DNA of 28,607 bases from Bacillota bacterium. Lineage in GTDB: Bacteria; Bacillota; Clostridia; Christensenellales; CAG-138. Numbering within the stretch: the first letter of the stretch is position 1; every line of letters starts with the position of its first letter. The stretch is from contig JAEYSE010000006.1 in NCBI GenBank assembly GCA_023435025.1, forward strand, positions 1 to 28,607. The letters run 5' to 3'. Shown here in pieces: positions 5,530 to 13,856 of this stretch. A program made the translations under genes and the position numbers. The notes beneath the pieces are model-generated. The model searched no databases. It was not told where the DNA came from and saw only the letters and a list, made by a program, of their open reading frames with translations.

Positions 5530-7228
5530 GATGCCCCTCCTGATCCACTTTCTCGTACTCCACATGCAGGAGCTCGTGCACGCGGCCTTTAAGGATGCCG
5601 TTGTATAGCGCCATCATAAGGGGATTTTCTTCGGAACGTTTGATGTTGCAGAGCTTATCGGCCGAATAAAGGCCCTTGCTCCTTGCTGCTTTCTCTGTAA
5701 AAGTCGCGAATGGCTGGCCAGCGCCGGAAACGCAGCCGCCCGGGCATGCCATCACCTCCACCAGATCGAAATGCTCGCCGCCTTTGATACGCTTAATCAG
5801 TTTGTTGGCGTTGCCAAGGCCGCTGACCACCGCTATTCTTAGCGTTTTGCCGCCGCAAGGAACGCTCGCTTCCTTTACCCCTTCCATCCCGCGCACTCCG
5901 ATATAGGCGATGGACTTGAGCGCGGTCTGGGATTTGTCTGTGGAAACACGACGCAAAACCGCCTCGGTAACACCGCCGGTTACCCCAAATATCACACCCG
6001 CTCCCGTCATTGTTCCAAAAGGCATATCCACCGCTTCGGGCTCCAACTCGGAAAACGCAAGGCCGGATTCACGGATCATCTGGATAAGTTCTTGCGTGGT
6101 AATCACATGATCCACATTGAGAACGCCGTCCGTCCAGAACTCGTCGCGCGCAGCCTCGAATTTCTTGGCGGTGCAGGGCATGACCGCCACATGGACGGCG
6201 CGCCTGCTGGAATACCGGTCCTGTTCCTTGATGACAGAGGCAAACATCTGCATAGGGGAGCGGCAGGTGGATACATACGGCAACAAATCGGGATGATTCT
6301 TTTCGCAATATTGTACCCAGGCCGGGCAGCAGGAGGTAAACAGGGGCATATCGGCGGCCCCGTTCTCCAGACGCCTGGTAAATTCGGCCGATTCCTCCAG
6401 CACCGTAAGATCCGCGGCGGTCGAGGTATCGTATACCTCCTCAAAGCCAATCCGGTGAAGCACGGCAACGATTTTCCCCATAACGTTTTCCCCGTTGGAA
6501 AGGCCGAACTCCTTGCCGAGCGCCACCCGTACCGCGGGAGCAATCTGCACGGAAACCTTAGTGCTTTTATCGTCCAGCGCTTTCCACACTTTGGAGACGT
6601 CATTCTTCACAATGATTGCACCGGTAGGGCAAACGGCCGCGCACTGCCCGCAGCCCACGCAGGGCGAGGCGGCAATTGGCACGTTGAACGCTGTGCTGAT
6701 AGACATTTTGGAGCCGCGGCGTGCGAAATCGATCGCGCCGACATTCTGTACCTCGTCGCACATCCGTACGCAGTCCCCGCAAAGGATGCACTTGCTCTGA
6801 TCCTTCGTGATACAGGGGGAGGAATCATCGATTTGAGGCGTGGGGAAGGTATTGGGGAACCGAACACCCTGAATATTAAAGCGCCTGGCAAGGTCCTGGA
6901 GCTTGCATTTGCCGCTGTAGGAGCACGTGGTGCAGTCCCGGCAATGGTTGGAGAGCAGCAGTTCCAAGATCATCTTGCGGTATTTGCGCAGTCGTTCGGT
7001 ATTCGTGCGTATCTCCATGCCGGCTCTGGGCGGCGTGGAGCACGCGGCGTCCACCCCTTTGCCGTTTTCCACCATGCACATACGGCAACCCCCGTAAATG
7101 GAAAGCTCTGAATAGTAGCAGAATGTGGGCAGCTCAATACCTGCTTTGCGGATCAGTTCCAGAAGATTCTTTTCCCCGTTGATTTCCACGGGAATTCCGT
7201 CTATCGTCAGCGTTTGCATTTGGTTCAT
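5522..7228 (-). CDS. hydA: [FeFe] hydrogenase catalytic subunit (HydA/HndD type)
   Basis: Cytoplasmic [FeFe] hydrogenase of 568 residues, interconverting H2 with protons and electrons. In order: a [2Fe-2S] ferredoxin domain (Cys37, 48, 51, 63), a His-Cys3 [4Fe-4S] site (His95, Cys99, 102, 108), two [4Fe-4S] clusters (Cys147-157 and Cys190-200), then the H-cluster domain with all three signatures intact: TSCCPAW (298-304), MPCTAKKFE (350-358) and EVMACPGGCVSGAGQP (491-506). The small-subunit-like tail with LLHVEY ends the protein. ATG 7228 follows GGAGG and starts 2 bp before the hydB stop ends. Together with hydB and hydC it forms the trimeric NAD(P)-linked, probably electron-bifurcating type. 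Maturases HydE, F and G are not in the window. Confidence 0.95.
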   Translation of the reverse strand: MNQMQTLTIDGIPVEINGEKNLLELIRKAGIELPTFCYYSELSIYGGCRMCMVENGKGVDAACSTPPRAGMEIRTNTERLRKYRKMILELLLSNHCRDCTTCSYSGKCKLQDLARRFNIQGVRFPNTFPTPQIDDSSPCITKDQSKCILCGDCVRMCDEVQNVGAIDFARRGSKMSISTAFNVPIAASPCVGCGQCAAVCPTGAIIVKNDVSKVWKALDDKSTKVSVQIAPAVRVALGKEFGLSNGENVMGKIVAVLHRIGFEEVYDTSTAADLTVLEESAEFTRRLENGAADMPLFTSCCPAWVQYCEKNHPDLLPYVSTCRSPMQMFASVIKEQDRYSSRRAVHVAVMPCTAKKFEAARDEFWTDGVLNVDHVITTQELIQMIRESGLAFSELEPEAVDMPFGTMTGAGVIFGVTGGVTEAVLRRVSTDKSQTALKSIAYIGVRGMEGVKEASVPCGGKTLRIAVVSGLGNANKLIKRIKGGEHFDLVEVMACPGGCVSGAGQPFATFTEKAARSKGLYSADKLCNIKRSEENPLMMALYNGILKGRVHELLHVEYEKVDQEGHHD

Positions 7229-7229
7229 A

Positions 7230-9107
7230 TCAGAATACCTCCCCGATTGCGTGGAATGCGCAGGCGCCTATGCAGGCCTCGCACTTGATGCACGTTGTCT
7301 GCTCGATCACAAACGGCTCCTTGACCTTTCCGGTGATCGCACCCGCCGGGCAGGATTTGATACATTTGGAGCAACCCTTGCACAGCGCGGGATCGATCAC
7401 GATCCGCTTGAGCTTCTGGCAGCTTTTAGCCGGGCAGCGTTTATGAAGAATATGTTCTTCGTATTCCTCGCGGAAATACTTGATTGTGCTCACCACGGGG
7501 GACGGCGCGGTTTTCCCCAGGCCGCAGAGTGCCGTGGCGGAAATGGTATCCGCAAGCTCTAAAAGCAAGTCGATATCCCCATCCTCGCCGTTTCCCGCAA
7601 CGATGCGTTCCAGGACCGCAAGCATCCGCTTGGTGCCTTCACGGCAAGGGACGCACTTCCCGCACGATTCGTTCTGGGTAAAATTCATGAAGAACCGAGC
7701 GACCTCCACCATGCAGGTGTCGTTTCCCATCACCACTAGACCGCCGGAGCCGATCATGGCGCCCGCTTTGGTGAGTGAATCGAAATCAAGCGGCAGATCA
7801 AGATGCTCCTTTGTCAGGCATCCGCCGGAGGGCCCGCCGATCTGCACCGCCTTGAATTCACCCCCGTCTCGCATGCCGCCGCCGATGTCGAATATGACCT
7901 CTCGCAAGGTCGTTCCCATGGGGATTTCGATAAGGCCCGTGTTTTTGATATTACCGGTCAGCGCAAATGCCTTGGTGCCGGGGCTGTTTTCAGGGCCGAT
8001 GCTTCTGTACCATTGCGACCCGTTTTCAATGATGAGCGGAACATTTGCGAATGTTTCCACGTTGTTGAGCACCGTTGGCATATTAAAGAGCCCCTGCTCG
8101 ACCGTGCGCGGCGGCTTTACGCGCGGCATGCCGCGCTTGCCCTCTATGGATGCTGTGAGTGCGCTTCCTTCACCGCACACGAATGCGCCCGCACCCCGGC
8201 TGATTTGAATCGTAAAATCGAACCCGCTGCCAAGGATATTCTTCCCGAGCAGGCCTAATTCCGTCGCCTGGCTGATCGCCGCCCGCAGCCTGCTTACCGC
8301 CATGGGATATTCCGCGCGGACGTAGATATAGCCTTCCGTTGCACCGCAGGCAAGCCCGGCGATCATCATACCCTCCAGCATGCGGAGCGGGTCGCCTTCC
8401 ATAACACTCTGGTCCATAAACGCGCCCGGGTCACCTTCATCGCCATTGCAGACGATATATTTCTGTTCCGCTTTCTGCCGCTTAACCTGCGACCACTTGC
8501 GCCCGGTCGGGAACCCGCCACCTCCGCGGCCTCTGAGGTTGGATTCGGAGATTTCGCTGACGATCTGGTCCGGCGTCATATCGAAGAGCGCCTTTTCAAA
8601 TGCGGAGAAACCGCCAATTCCTATATATTCATGGATGGACGTCGCATCTGCCTGCCCGCAATGCCCCAGCACCAGCCGGGTTTGCTTTTTGTAAAATGGA
8701 ATGTCCTCCTGCCTGCGGTGCACCAGATCGCCGTTGCGGCAGCCCAGACGCTCAATGAATTCGCCGCGCAAAATCGTCTTCTGCACGATTTCTCCGCAAT
8801 CCTCGGAGGAAACCTTTGTATAGAGATATCCCTGCGGCTCAATACGGATCAACGGCCCCAGCTCGCATAATCCCAAACATCCGCTTTTTTTGACGGATAC
8901 ATCGTTGCCGTGCGGTTCCCGCATGAATTCTACGGCACATTCCACGCCGTTTTCCGATAGGGCCTGCACTAGCTGCTTGTAGACTTCCATAGAACCGACG
9001 GATAGGCAGCCGGTTCCTGCGCATACAAAGACCTTTTTCTGCTGGGCGGCAAGTGTCTCCCGGCAATCCCGGCGCAGCCGGATCAGATCGTCCCTGTTTT
9101 TCAGCAT
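7230..9107 (-). CDS. hydB: NADH-binding flavoprotein subunit of [FeFe] hydrogenase (HydB/HndC, NuoF-like)
   Basis: Subunit of 625 residues that binds FMN and NAD(P)H and links them to the iron-sulfur chain of the hydrogenase. It starts with a thioredoxin-like [2Fe-2S] domain (Cys29, 34, 77, 81). The NuoF core follows, with the glycine-rich nucleotide site (NLRGRGGGGFPTGRKW), CNGDEGDPGAFMD, and the [4Fe-4S] site ESCGKCVPCREG. It ends in a 2[4Fe-4S] ferredoxin domain (CKGCSKCIKSC and CIKCEACIGAC). ATG 9107 lies just after the hydC stop (9111) with a GGGGGATC site. The domain set and order are those of HydB in bifurcating hydrogenases and HndC in NADP-reducing hydrogenase. The choice of NAD or NADP cannot be read with certainty. 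Confidence 0.95.
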   Translation of the reverse strand: MLKNRDDLIRLRRDCRETLAAQQKKVFVCAGTGCLSVGSMEVYKQLVQALSENGVECAVEFMREPHGNDVSVKKSGCLGLCELGPLIRIEPQGYLYTKVSSEDCGEIVQKTILRGEFIERLGCRNGDLVHRRQEDIPFYKKQTRLVLGHCGQADATSIHEYIGIGGFSAFEKALFDMTPDQIVSEISESNLRGRGGGGFPTGRKWSQVKRQKAEQKYIVCNGDEGDPGAFMDQSVMEGDPLRMLEGMMIAGLACGATEGYIYVRAEYPMAVSRLRAAISQATELGLLGKNILGSGFDFTIQISRGAGAFVCGEGSALTASIEGKRGMPRVKPPRTVEQGLFNMPTVLNNVETFANVPLIIENGSQWYRSIGPENSPGTKAFALTGNIKNTGLIEIPMGTTLREVIFDIGGGMRDGGEFKAVQIGGPSGGCLTKEHLDLPLDFDSLTKAGAMIGSGGLVVMGNDTCMVEVARFFMNFTQNESCGKCVPCREGTKRMLAVLERIVAGNGEDGDIDLLLELADTISATALCGLGKTAPSPVVSTIKYFREEYEEHILHKRCPAKSCQKLKRIVIDPALCKGCSKCIKSCPAGAITGKVKEPFVIEQTTCIKCEACIGACAFHAIGEVF

Positions 9108-9110
9108 GGG

Positions 9111-9587
9111 CTATAGATCCCCCTTCAACGTCATGATCAGCTCGGCGGCTTTGTCTGGCGTCATGCCGGGGTACACCTTATCGTTGACGGTGAGCGCCGG
9201 CGCAAGGCCGCAAGCACCAAGGCATGCAACCGTCTCCAGCGTAAAGGATAAGTCTTCGCAGGTATGCTTTTCTTCCGACAGTCCGAGTTCTTTGCGTAGC
9301 CGGTTAAGGATCGGGATGGATTTGCGAATATGGCAGGCTGTGCCGTCGCAGACTTTGATGACATATTTTCCTTTCGGTTCAAGCGAAAAATTCTCGTAAA
9401 AAGTTGCCACACTGTAAATTTTCGCTTCGCTGATACCGAGCTGTTTAGAAAGATACGGGAAAACCTCGCGGGGCAGGTACCGATGCCTTTCCTGGATGCT
9501 TTGGAGGATCGAAATGATTGCGCTGGGATTTTGCCCGTGTGCGTCAATCACACAGTCCAACTCCTCATAGTCTACTGTTTTGTTCAT
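9111..9587 (-). CDS. hydC: [2Fe-2S] subunit of [FeFe] hydrogenase (HydC/HndA, NuoE-like)
   Basis: NuoE-family subunit of about 158 residues. An N-terminal helical part (SIQERHRYLP, LGISEAKIYSVATFYENF) is followed by the thioredoxin-like [2Fe-2S] domain with CDGTAC and CLGAC, four Cys in all. It would carry electrons between the flavin subunit and the catalytic subunit. ATG 9587 was chosen because AGGAAGG lies about 9 nt upstream. A GTG directly before it (9590) is possible. It is the first of the three structural hydrogenase genes, about 32 bp after the phosphatase gene. Confidence 0.94.
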   Translation of the reverse strand: MNKTVDYEELDCVIDAHGQNPSAIISILQSIQERHRYLPREVFPYLSKQLGISEAKIYSVATFYENFSLEPKGKYVIKVCDGTACHIRKSIPILNRLRKELGLSEEKHTCEDLSFTLETVACLGACGLAPALTVNDKVYPGMTPDKAAELIMTLKGDL

Positions 9588-9621
9588 CACATCTGTTCCT
9601 TCCTAAAATTTATATGAATCA

Positions 9622-10794
9622 TTAAAAGTAGCTGATTTTGACCCGCTTGCCCATTCTTTTCAGGCACTGCGCAAGTTCTTCCACCAGATTCATCTTGATG
9701 CTGAAACCGATGGGAAGGCTAGGATTCTGATGCGCGGGGTTGACAGCCCGCCCCACAAAGAAGTTGATGTCCGTGGCTTCCGCGAAGAGCAGCCTTGCAA
9801 TCAACGAGGCGCCGTCCTTTTTATTGTTCCAGCTCTCATACTGCTCGTTGTTCGCAAGATAATCCTTTGCGTATTCGAGCACCCTGCTGATCGTGATGAC
9901 GCCCTCGGTAACAAGATCCACGCCCTCGATTTTTGCCGTGGGCGGGATATCCGGGTCGATATATGCGGTGCTTGCGTCAAGCGGTTTGTTGAGAAATTCT
10001 GCCGCAAGATTGGAGGTGGTGCCCCCGCAGACGATATGCTTGCCTTCCTTGGAAAAAAACAACGACATCATTTTAGGCGTGTCGTTTTGGTCGGCAGGTG
10101 GGCCGATCATAACATTCATAGGTTCCCTGCCCCTGATCTTCACAGCGCAGACCGTGGTATCGTCGCCCGGCTTGCCTTCATATAACGACAGGCACTTGTT
10201 AAGCAAAATGGAACTGATCGTCTTGGCGGTCAACTCTTTGCGGTACACCGTTTCCATAAAGCGGACGATATCGGCGTGCTGCCAGCCGAAATTCAGCTTC
10301 AGGCCCACCCCGGCATGGACCGCCCCATCGCTAAAGGAAATAAAGGTATCGCCCTTCTGGAGGCGCACCTTGGATTTATAAATGGTCTTGTCGTCGATCG
10401 TTTCGGATATCTTTGGAAGGATCACGCTTTTTCCGCTTCTTAGGAGGATGACGTCCGGATTGTCGTACTGGATGATTTCCGCCTCCAGATTGTCTTTGAT
10501 CTGGATGATGGTGAAAGTCGAATACGCCACCTGACGCACCTTGCAGATTGGGAGCGTTGCGGCGATGGTGGAGACGCAGTCCTCCAGGGTAAGCGAATTT
10601 GCCATCATCGTGGAGATGATCTTGGCGGTCAGCGTGGAAAGAATGCTCGCTTTTACGCCGCTGCCCAAGCCGTCTGCAAGCACCACAATGGTGGAGTTCT
10701 CCCCGCTGGACGTGATTTCGACATGGTCTCCGCAAAGCTGTTCGCCGTATTTGTTCAGGCTGACATACCCAACGTCCGTGCAAAGATCATTCAT
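9622..10794 (-). CDS. PP2C/SpoIIE-type serine phosphatase linked to sensory hydrogenase
   Basis: Protein of 390 residues. Residues 1-225 form a PPM/SpoIIE-type phosphatase with the metal-binding signatures VLADGLGSG, FISFSDGAV and GDDTTVCAV. A C-terminal part of about 160 residues (from about EPMNVMIGPP) contains HIVCGGTTSN and LFAEATDINFFVGRAVN and is not recognised. ATG 10794 overlaps the hydS stop by 8 bp and follows AAGGAG, so translation is coupled. Sensory (group C) [FeFe] hydrogenases are known to be encoded beside such phosphatases. The likely job is to turn the H2 or redox signal read by HydS into protein dephosphorylation. The substrate phosphoprotein is not known and no kinase or anti-sigma partner is in the operon. 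Confidence 0.88.
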   Translation of the reverse strand: MNDLCTDVGYVSLNKYGEQLCGDHVEITSSGENSTIVVLADGLGSGVKASILSTLTAKIISTMMANSLTLEDCVSTIAATLPICKVRQVAYSTFTIIQIKDNLEAEIIQYDNPDVILLRSGKSVILPKISETIDDKTIYKSKVRLQKGDTFISFSDGAVHAGVGLKLNFGWQHADIVRFMETVYRKELTAKTISSILLNKCLSLYEGKPGDDTTVCAVKIRGREPMNVMIGPPADQNDTPKMMSLFFSKEGKHIVCGGTTSNLAAEFLNKPLDASTAYIDPDIPPTAKIEGVDLVTEGVITISRVLEYAKDYLANNEQYESWNNKKDGASLIARLLFAEATDINFFVGRAVNPAHQNPSLPIGFSIKMNLVEELAQCLKRMGKRVKISYF

Positions 10795-12463
10795 TGCCGA
10801 ATGACTCCTTCAGGTTGGTGAGGGCGATTTTTGTCTCAGCGGTGGTTTCGCCCAAAAGCGAAGCGATTTCCTGAACAACGCGCATCTGTTTTTCAATGAC
10901 CCTGTCCGCAGTTTCAAACGTCTTGCGGCTCATGGCCTCCTTGCTGGCGCGCTGCTTTGCTTCCTCGGTAACGTCGCGCATAAAGCAAATTAAAATATGA
11001 TAGCTTTTGTCGTAAACGATCGTCTGGTCCACATATTTTTGATAATCGGCAAGGTACACACGCTGGTCGCGGATAGTTTTACCGTTCAGATGCGCGTCCA
11101 GGAACGGCGTTGGGTCCAGCACGCGTACGACATGGTCCCCAAGCACGTCCTGCGGGCCTTGCAGGTTCATCAACCTGCAGGCAGCCATGTTGATCTGCTG
11201 TACCTCAAGCGACTCGTTGAGCACGAATATCGCGTTGGGTGAATTATGGATGATATTGTCCGAGAAGGATTCCGCCTTTTCCATAAGGTAGGGAAGGCAC
11301 ATGCTCAGATCCGCCTTGCCCATAAGTACGGCTCTTGCCTTGTCCCGGCAGGAATTATAGCCGCAGCTGCCGCAGTTGAGTTCGTGCTCCGGCTTTGTCT
11401 TTCCCATTTTTCTTAAGACTTCCTCGATTGCAGCTTCCCCGAACGAACAACCTCTTACGGTAAGCGGTGGAAGCTTTTTTCGCATTTCGGTTTCCGAAAG
11501 TTTGTTTATCGCAAAATCCGTTTTCCCCGCATAAGCGGTTACCGATATATAATCAAGGAGCGTTGCGCGGTGGCTTTTGTCCATCGCGGGCCCGCCAACG
11601 CAGCTTCCCGTACATGCAGACATTTCAATAAAGCAGTTATGGATATCTTGGTTCAGGACGTCCTTTATGGCCTGCACGCAATTTTCTATCCCATCCACAG
11701 ACAGGTACGTGTAATCAGGCCTGTCGCAAGCCATCGTACGCAAGATCCCTCCCGCCACGGGGAAAAGCCGTGTGCGGCTTTCGTCGTTGCGGTCCTCAAT
11801 ATACTCAAATGCGACGCCTTCCTCGTTGAGCCAGAGCGACAATTCTTCAAATGTCAGTACACAGTCCACGGAGCCGGGGTAATACTCGGCTTCTGCCTTT
11901 TTTGAAATGCATGGCCCGATGAATATGGTCTTTGCCGTGGGATATCTGCGCTTGATGTCCATGCAGTGCGCCTGCATAGGGGAAACCACATCTGCCAAAA
12001 AGGGGAGCGCCTTAGGATAATGTTTTTGAATCATGAGGTTGACCGTGGGGCAGCACGATGAAATCAATACGTTCTGCTCGCCCTTTTCGATCATCTGCTC
12101 ATACCGGTTCTTAACAAGAGTCGCCCCCGCAGCCGTCTCTTCAACGCCTGCAAACCCGAGCTTTTTTAATGCTGCTTCCATAGATCGAATGGTGGTGTTG
12201 TAATAGTTCGCCACAAAGGAAGGCGCAATGCTCGCGAAAACAGACGCTCCGCTTTGCAGCAGCGCCTTCGCAGAAGGAAGATCGTTCCGGATTTCCTTTG
12301 CGTTCTGGGGGCAGACCACGAAACACTGGCCGCAAAGGATGCACTCCTCTCCGACGATATTGGCCTGGGCGTCGGAAAAGCGTATGGATTTTACCGGGCA
12401 CTGCCGGATACATTTATAGCAATTCTTACAGTTCGATTTCTTGAGCTTCAGGCAATCGTCCAC
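10787..12463 (-). CDS. hydS: Sensory [FeFe] hydrogenase with PAS domain (HydS, group C)
   Basis: Protein of about 558 residues. Two [4Fe-4S] motifs (Cys12, 15, 18, 22 and Cys41, 44, 47, 51) precede an H-cluster domain with altered loops: SSCCPTV (135-141) for TSCCPxW, GPCISKKAE (183-191) with Gly for the usual Met, and EMSACTGSCVGGPAM (280-294). A further Fe-S motif CGSCGYNSC (364-372), a PAS domain (about 403-498) and a C-terminal helical or coiled tail follow. This order fits group C sensory hydrogenases, thought to sense H2 rather than turn it over fast. GTG 12463 was chosen because AAGGAGA lies 7 nt upstream. A TTG at 12514 would add 17 residues but has no ribosome binding site. Confidence 0.9.
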   Translation of the reverse strand: MDDCLKLKKSNCKNCYKCIRQCPVKSIRFSDAQANIVGEECILCGQCFVVCPQNAKEIRNDLPSAKALLQSGASVFASIAPSFVANYYNTTIRSMEAALKKLGFAGVEETAAGATLVKNRYEQMIEKGEQNVLISSCCPTVNLMIQKHYPKALPFLADVVSPMQAHCMDIKRRYPTAKTIFIGPCISKKAEAEYYPGSVDCVLTFEELSLWLNEEGVAFEYIEDRNDESRTRLFPVAGGILRTMACDRPDYTYLSVDGIENCVQAIKDVLNQDIHNCFIEMSACTGSCVGGPAMDKSHRATLLDYISVTAYAGKTDFAINKLSETEMRKKLPPLTVRGCSFGEAAIEEVLRKMGKTKPEHELNCGSCGYNSCRDKARAVLMGKADLSMCLPYLMEKAESFSDNIIHNSPNAIFVLNESLEVQQINMAACRLMNLQGPQDVLGDHVVRVLDPTPFLDAHLNGKTIRDQRVYLADYQKYVDQTIVYDKSYHILICFMRDVTEEAKQRASKEAMSRKTFETADRVIEKQMRVVQEIASLLGETTAETKIALTNLKESFGNE

Positions 12464-12529
12464 GGGTTTTTCTCCTTGCTTGCGGATGATGAGATACTTG
12501 GGAAGAACGAGCAATCATGCGTGAGGCGG

Positions 12530-12784
12530 TTATACGGATGTTCCTTCCAACCGCTTCAATACCTCGTTCTCAAAGAAAGTGGAAACATTTTCGGGTTTTA
12601 ATGAGAACAGTTCCTCGTGGATTTTCACGCTGACGCCGTTTGTGCAGTTACCCATGCAAAATGCACCGCATAGCTCGATTTTATCTGCCAACTTCCGTTC
12701 GTCCACAAGAGCTTGCAACTGTTCCACAACCAGTCTGGAGCCTTTAAGGTGGCAGGAGCTTCCGATACAGATCGTAATCTTCAT
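12530..12784 (-). CDS. Small thioredoxin-like [2Fe-2S] protein, second gene of hyd operon
   Basis: Protein of 84 residues, again with CIGSSC (CxxxxC) and CMGNC (CxxxC), the four ligands of a thioredoxin-like [2Fe-2S] cluster. ATG 12784 overlaps the rex stop codon (ATGA overlap) and follows GGAGGG, so it is translationally coupled to rex. It lies directly upstream of hydS and may be the electron partner of HydS, as its paralogue at 5284-5529 may be for HydA (inference from position). Confidence 0.85.
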   Translation of the reverse strand: MKITICIGSSCHLKGSRLVVEQLQALVDERKLADKIELCGAFCMGNCTNGVSVKIHEELFSLKPENVSTFFENEVLKRLEGTSV

Positions 12785-13449
12785 ATGCGGCCCTCCTTAT
12801 CCGGCTGAAAAAGCTGTTCTTGTAGATGCTTTGACAATATCGCGAGCGAACAGGCCAAATTTTCATTCTGCACAAGAACATGATTCGGGACTTTCAGGCG
12901 TACATGCGCAAAGTTTAAAATTGCGAGTATCCCGCCTTCCACCAGTTTGTCGCAGACAGCCTGCGCATCATGATCCGGAACCGTGATGATGCCGATACGC
13001 ACCTTCATCCGGCTGCACAAATCCAGGAGTTTCTCTGCCGAAAGAACGGGTTTGCCATTGACAGTGGTGCCGATGAGGTCCTTGTCAACATCAAATGCAG
13101 CGACGATATCAAGGCCAAATTCAGAAAAACCGTTGTAGGACAGGAGCGCCCGGCCAAGGTTTCCGGCGCCTACGAGAACGGCGCTGTTTCTATCGTCATA
13201 CCCTAGGAATTGTTCAATATCGAATATCAGGTTTTGCAAGATATAACCAACCTTTGGCCGGCCTCCGCTGCTGATCAGCGCAAGATCTTTTCTGACCTGC
13301 ACATCGTTCAAATCCAGCGCTTCGGCAATCAATGTTGAGGAAATATTCACTACGCCCTCTTTGGGTAGGGACTTCAGGTATTTCAAATAAACCGGAAGGC
13401 GCTGCAGCGCCTGTATAGAAATGGCTACTGTGGATCTCTTATTATCCAT
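12781..13449 (-). CDS. rex: Redox-sensing transcriptional repressor Rex
   Basis: Rex-family repressor, about 222 residues. The N-terminal winged helix has RLPVYLKYLKSL, the recognition region LNDVQVRKDLALIS, and the typical GGRPKVGY wing. The C-terminal Rossmann fold has VGAGNLGRALLSY and then VAAFDVD, which bind NADH or NAD+. Family members leave DNA when NADH is high. ATG 13449 was chosen because it fits the usual Rex N-terminus, with a weak GAGTG before it. ATGs at 13467 and 13464 lack any ribosome binding site. Rex is the first gene of an eight-gene operon and a Rex-like palindrome lies just upstream, so it probably represses itself and the hydrogenases. Confidence 0.93.
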   Translation of the reverse strand: MDNKRSTVAISIQALQRLPVYLKYLKSLPKEGVVNISSTLIAEALDLNDVQVRKDLALISSGGRPKVGYILQNLIFDIEQFLGYDDRNSAVLVGAGNLGRALLSYNGFSEFGLDIVAAFDVDKDLIGTTVNGKPVLSAEKLLDLCSRMKVRIGIITVPDHDAQAVCDKLVEGGILAILNFAHVRLKVPNHVLVQNENLACSLAILSKHLQEQLFQPDKEGRI

Positions 13450-13466
13450 ATCACTCAATCCCATCA

Positions 13467-13484
13467 TTGATATTTGTTTATCAA
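13467..13484 (-). promoter_or_regulatory. Candidate Rex operator
   Basis: An 18-bp near-palindrome with TTG and CAA ends (one mismatch in the arms). It has the same length and end bases as clostridial Rex sites (TTGTTAA-N4-TTAACAA) but GATA/TATC-like arms. It lies about 10 bp downstream of the predicted transcription start of the rex-hyd operon, where binding would block transcription. Confidence 0.6.
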
Positions 13485-13489
13485 TATAT

Positions 13490-13528
13490 CGCTATCGATA
13501 TTGTAGTAGCGATAGCGCGATGTGTCAA
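13490..13528 (-). promoter_or_regulatory. Consensus sigma-A promoter of the rex-hyd operon
   Basis: On the minus strand: TTGACA (-35, 13523-13528), 17-bp spacer, TACAAT (-10, 13500-13505). An inverted repeat CGCTATCG (13490-13497) / CGATAGCG (13510-13517) with a 12-bp spacer flanks the -10 box and could be a second operator. Confidence 0.85.
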
Positions 13529-13780
13529 TATACTTTAGGCTAACCAGTATTGGATTTCGCCGAATAATAGCGGCGGGGAATAGCGAGTTATTGCTGTTTA
13601 TCGATGAGTCATATAAATATAGTGTGAAGTTTGTAAGTGAGAGCGCCACGGGCGGTACAAAGCGCCGAAACAGTGGACAACTTCTGTTTTCATACCCGAA
13701 CGAAGAAAGCATATAATAATTCCCAGTAGATTCGTGAAAGGGAACCATTTACTTCCGTATCAATCGAAAGAATTTAACGC
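13529..13780. other. Intergenic region between divergent rex and gntR promoters
   Basis: No convincing gene. Near 13551-13580 a segment (GGATTTCGCCGAATAATAG followed by CGGCGGGGA) resembles the tail of the dispersed repeat at 4419-4444. Two short ORFs here lack ribosome binding sites and overlap the rex promoter. Confidence 0.5.
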
Positions 13781-13828
13781 TTGCACCCACGACAGCCGTG
13801 TGATATATTATACTTAAATTAGATCTAA
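13781..13828 (+). promoter_or_regulatory. Promoter and GntR operator 1
   Basis: TTGCAC (-35, 13781-13786), 17-bp spacer, TATATT (-10, 13804-13809). The palindrome TTAGATCTAA (13819-13828) lies just after the -10 box. The same palindrome occurs twice before the TRAP transporter, which points to autorepression by the regulator encoded next. Confidence 0.72.
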
Positions 13829-13856
13829 AATCAAAAAAAGCAATTCAGGTGATAAT

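Noticed and set aside
6092..7111. 339-codon plus-strand ORF opposite hydA
   Set aside because: Antisense to an intact hydrogenase, and its translation shows no domain.
13464..13748. Short ORFs on both strands between rex and gntR
   Set aside because: They cover the rex promoter and operator, lack ribosome binding sites and have no protein-like features.
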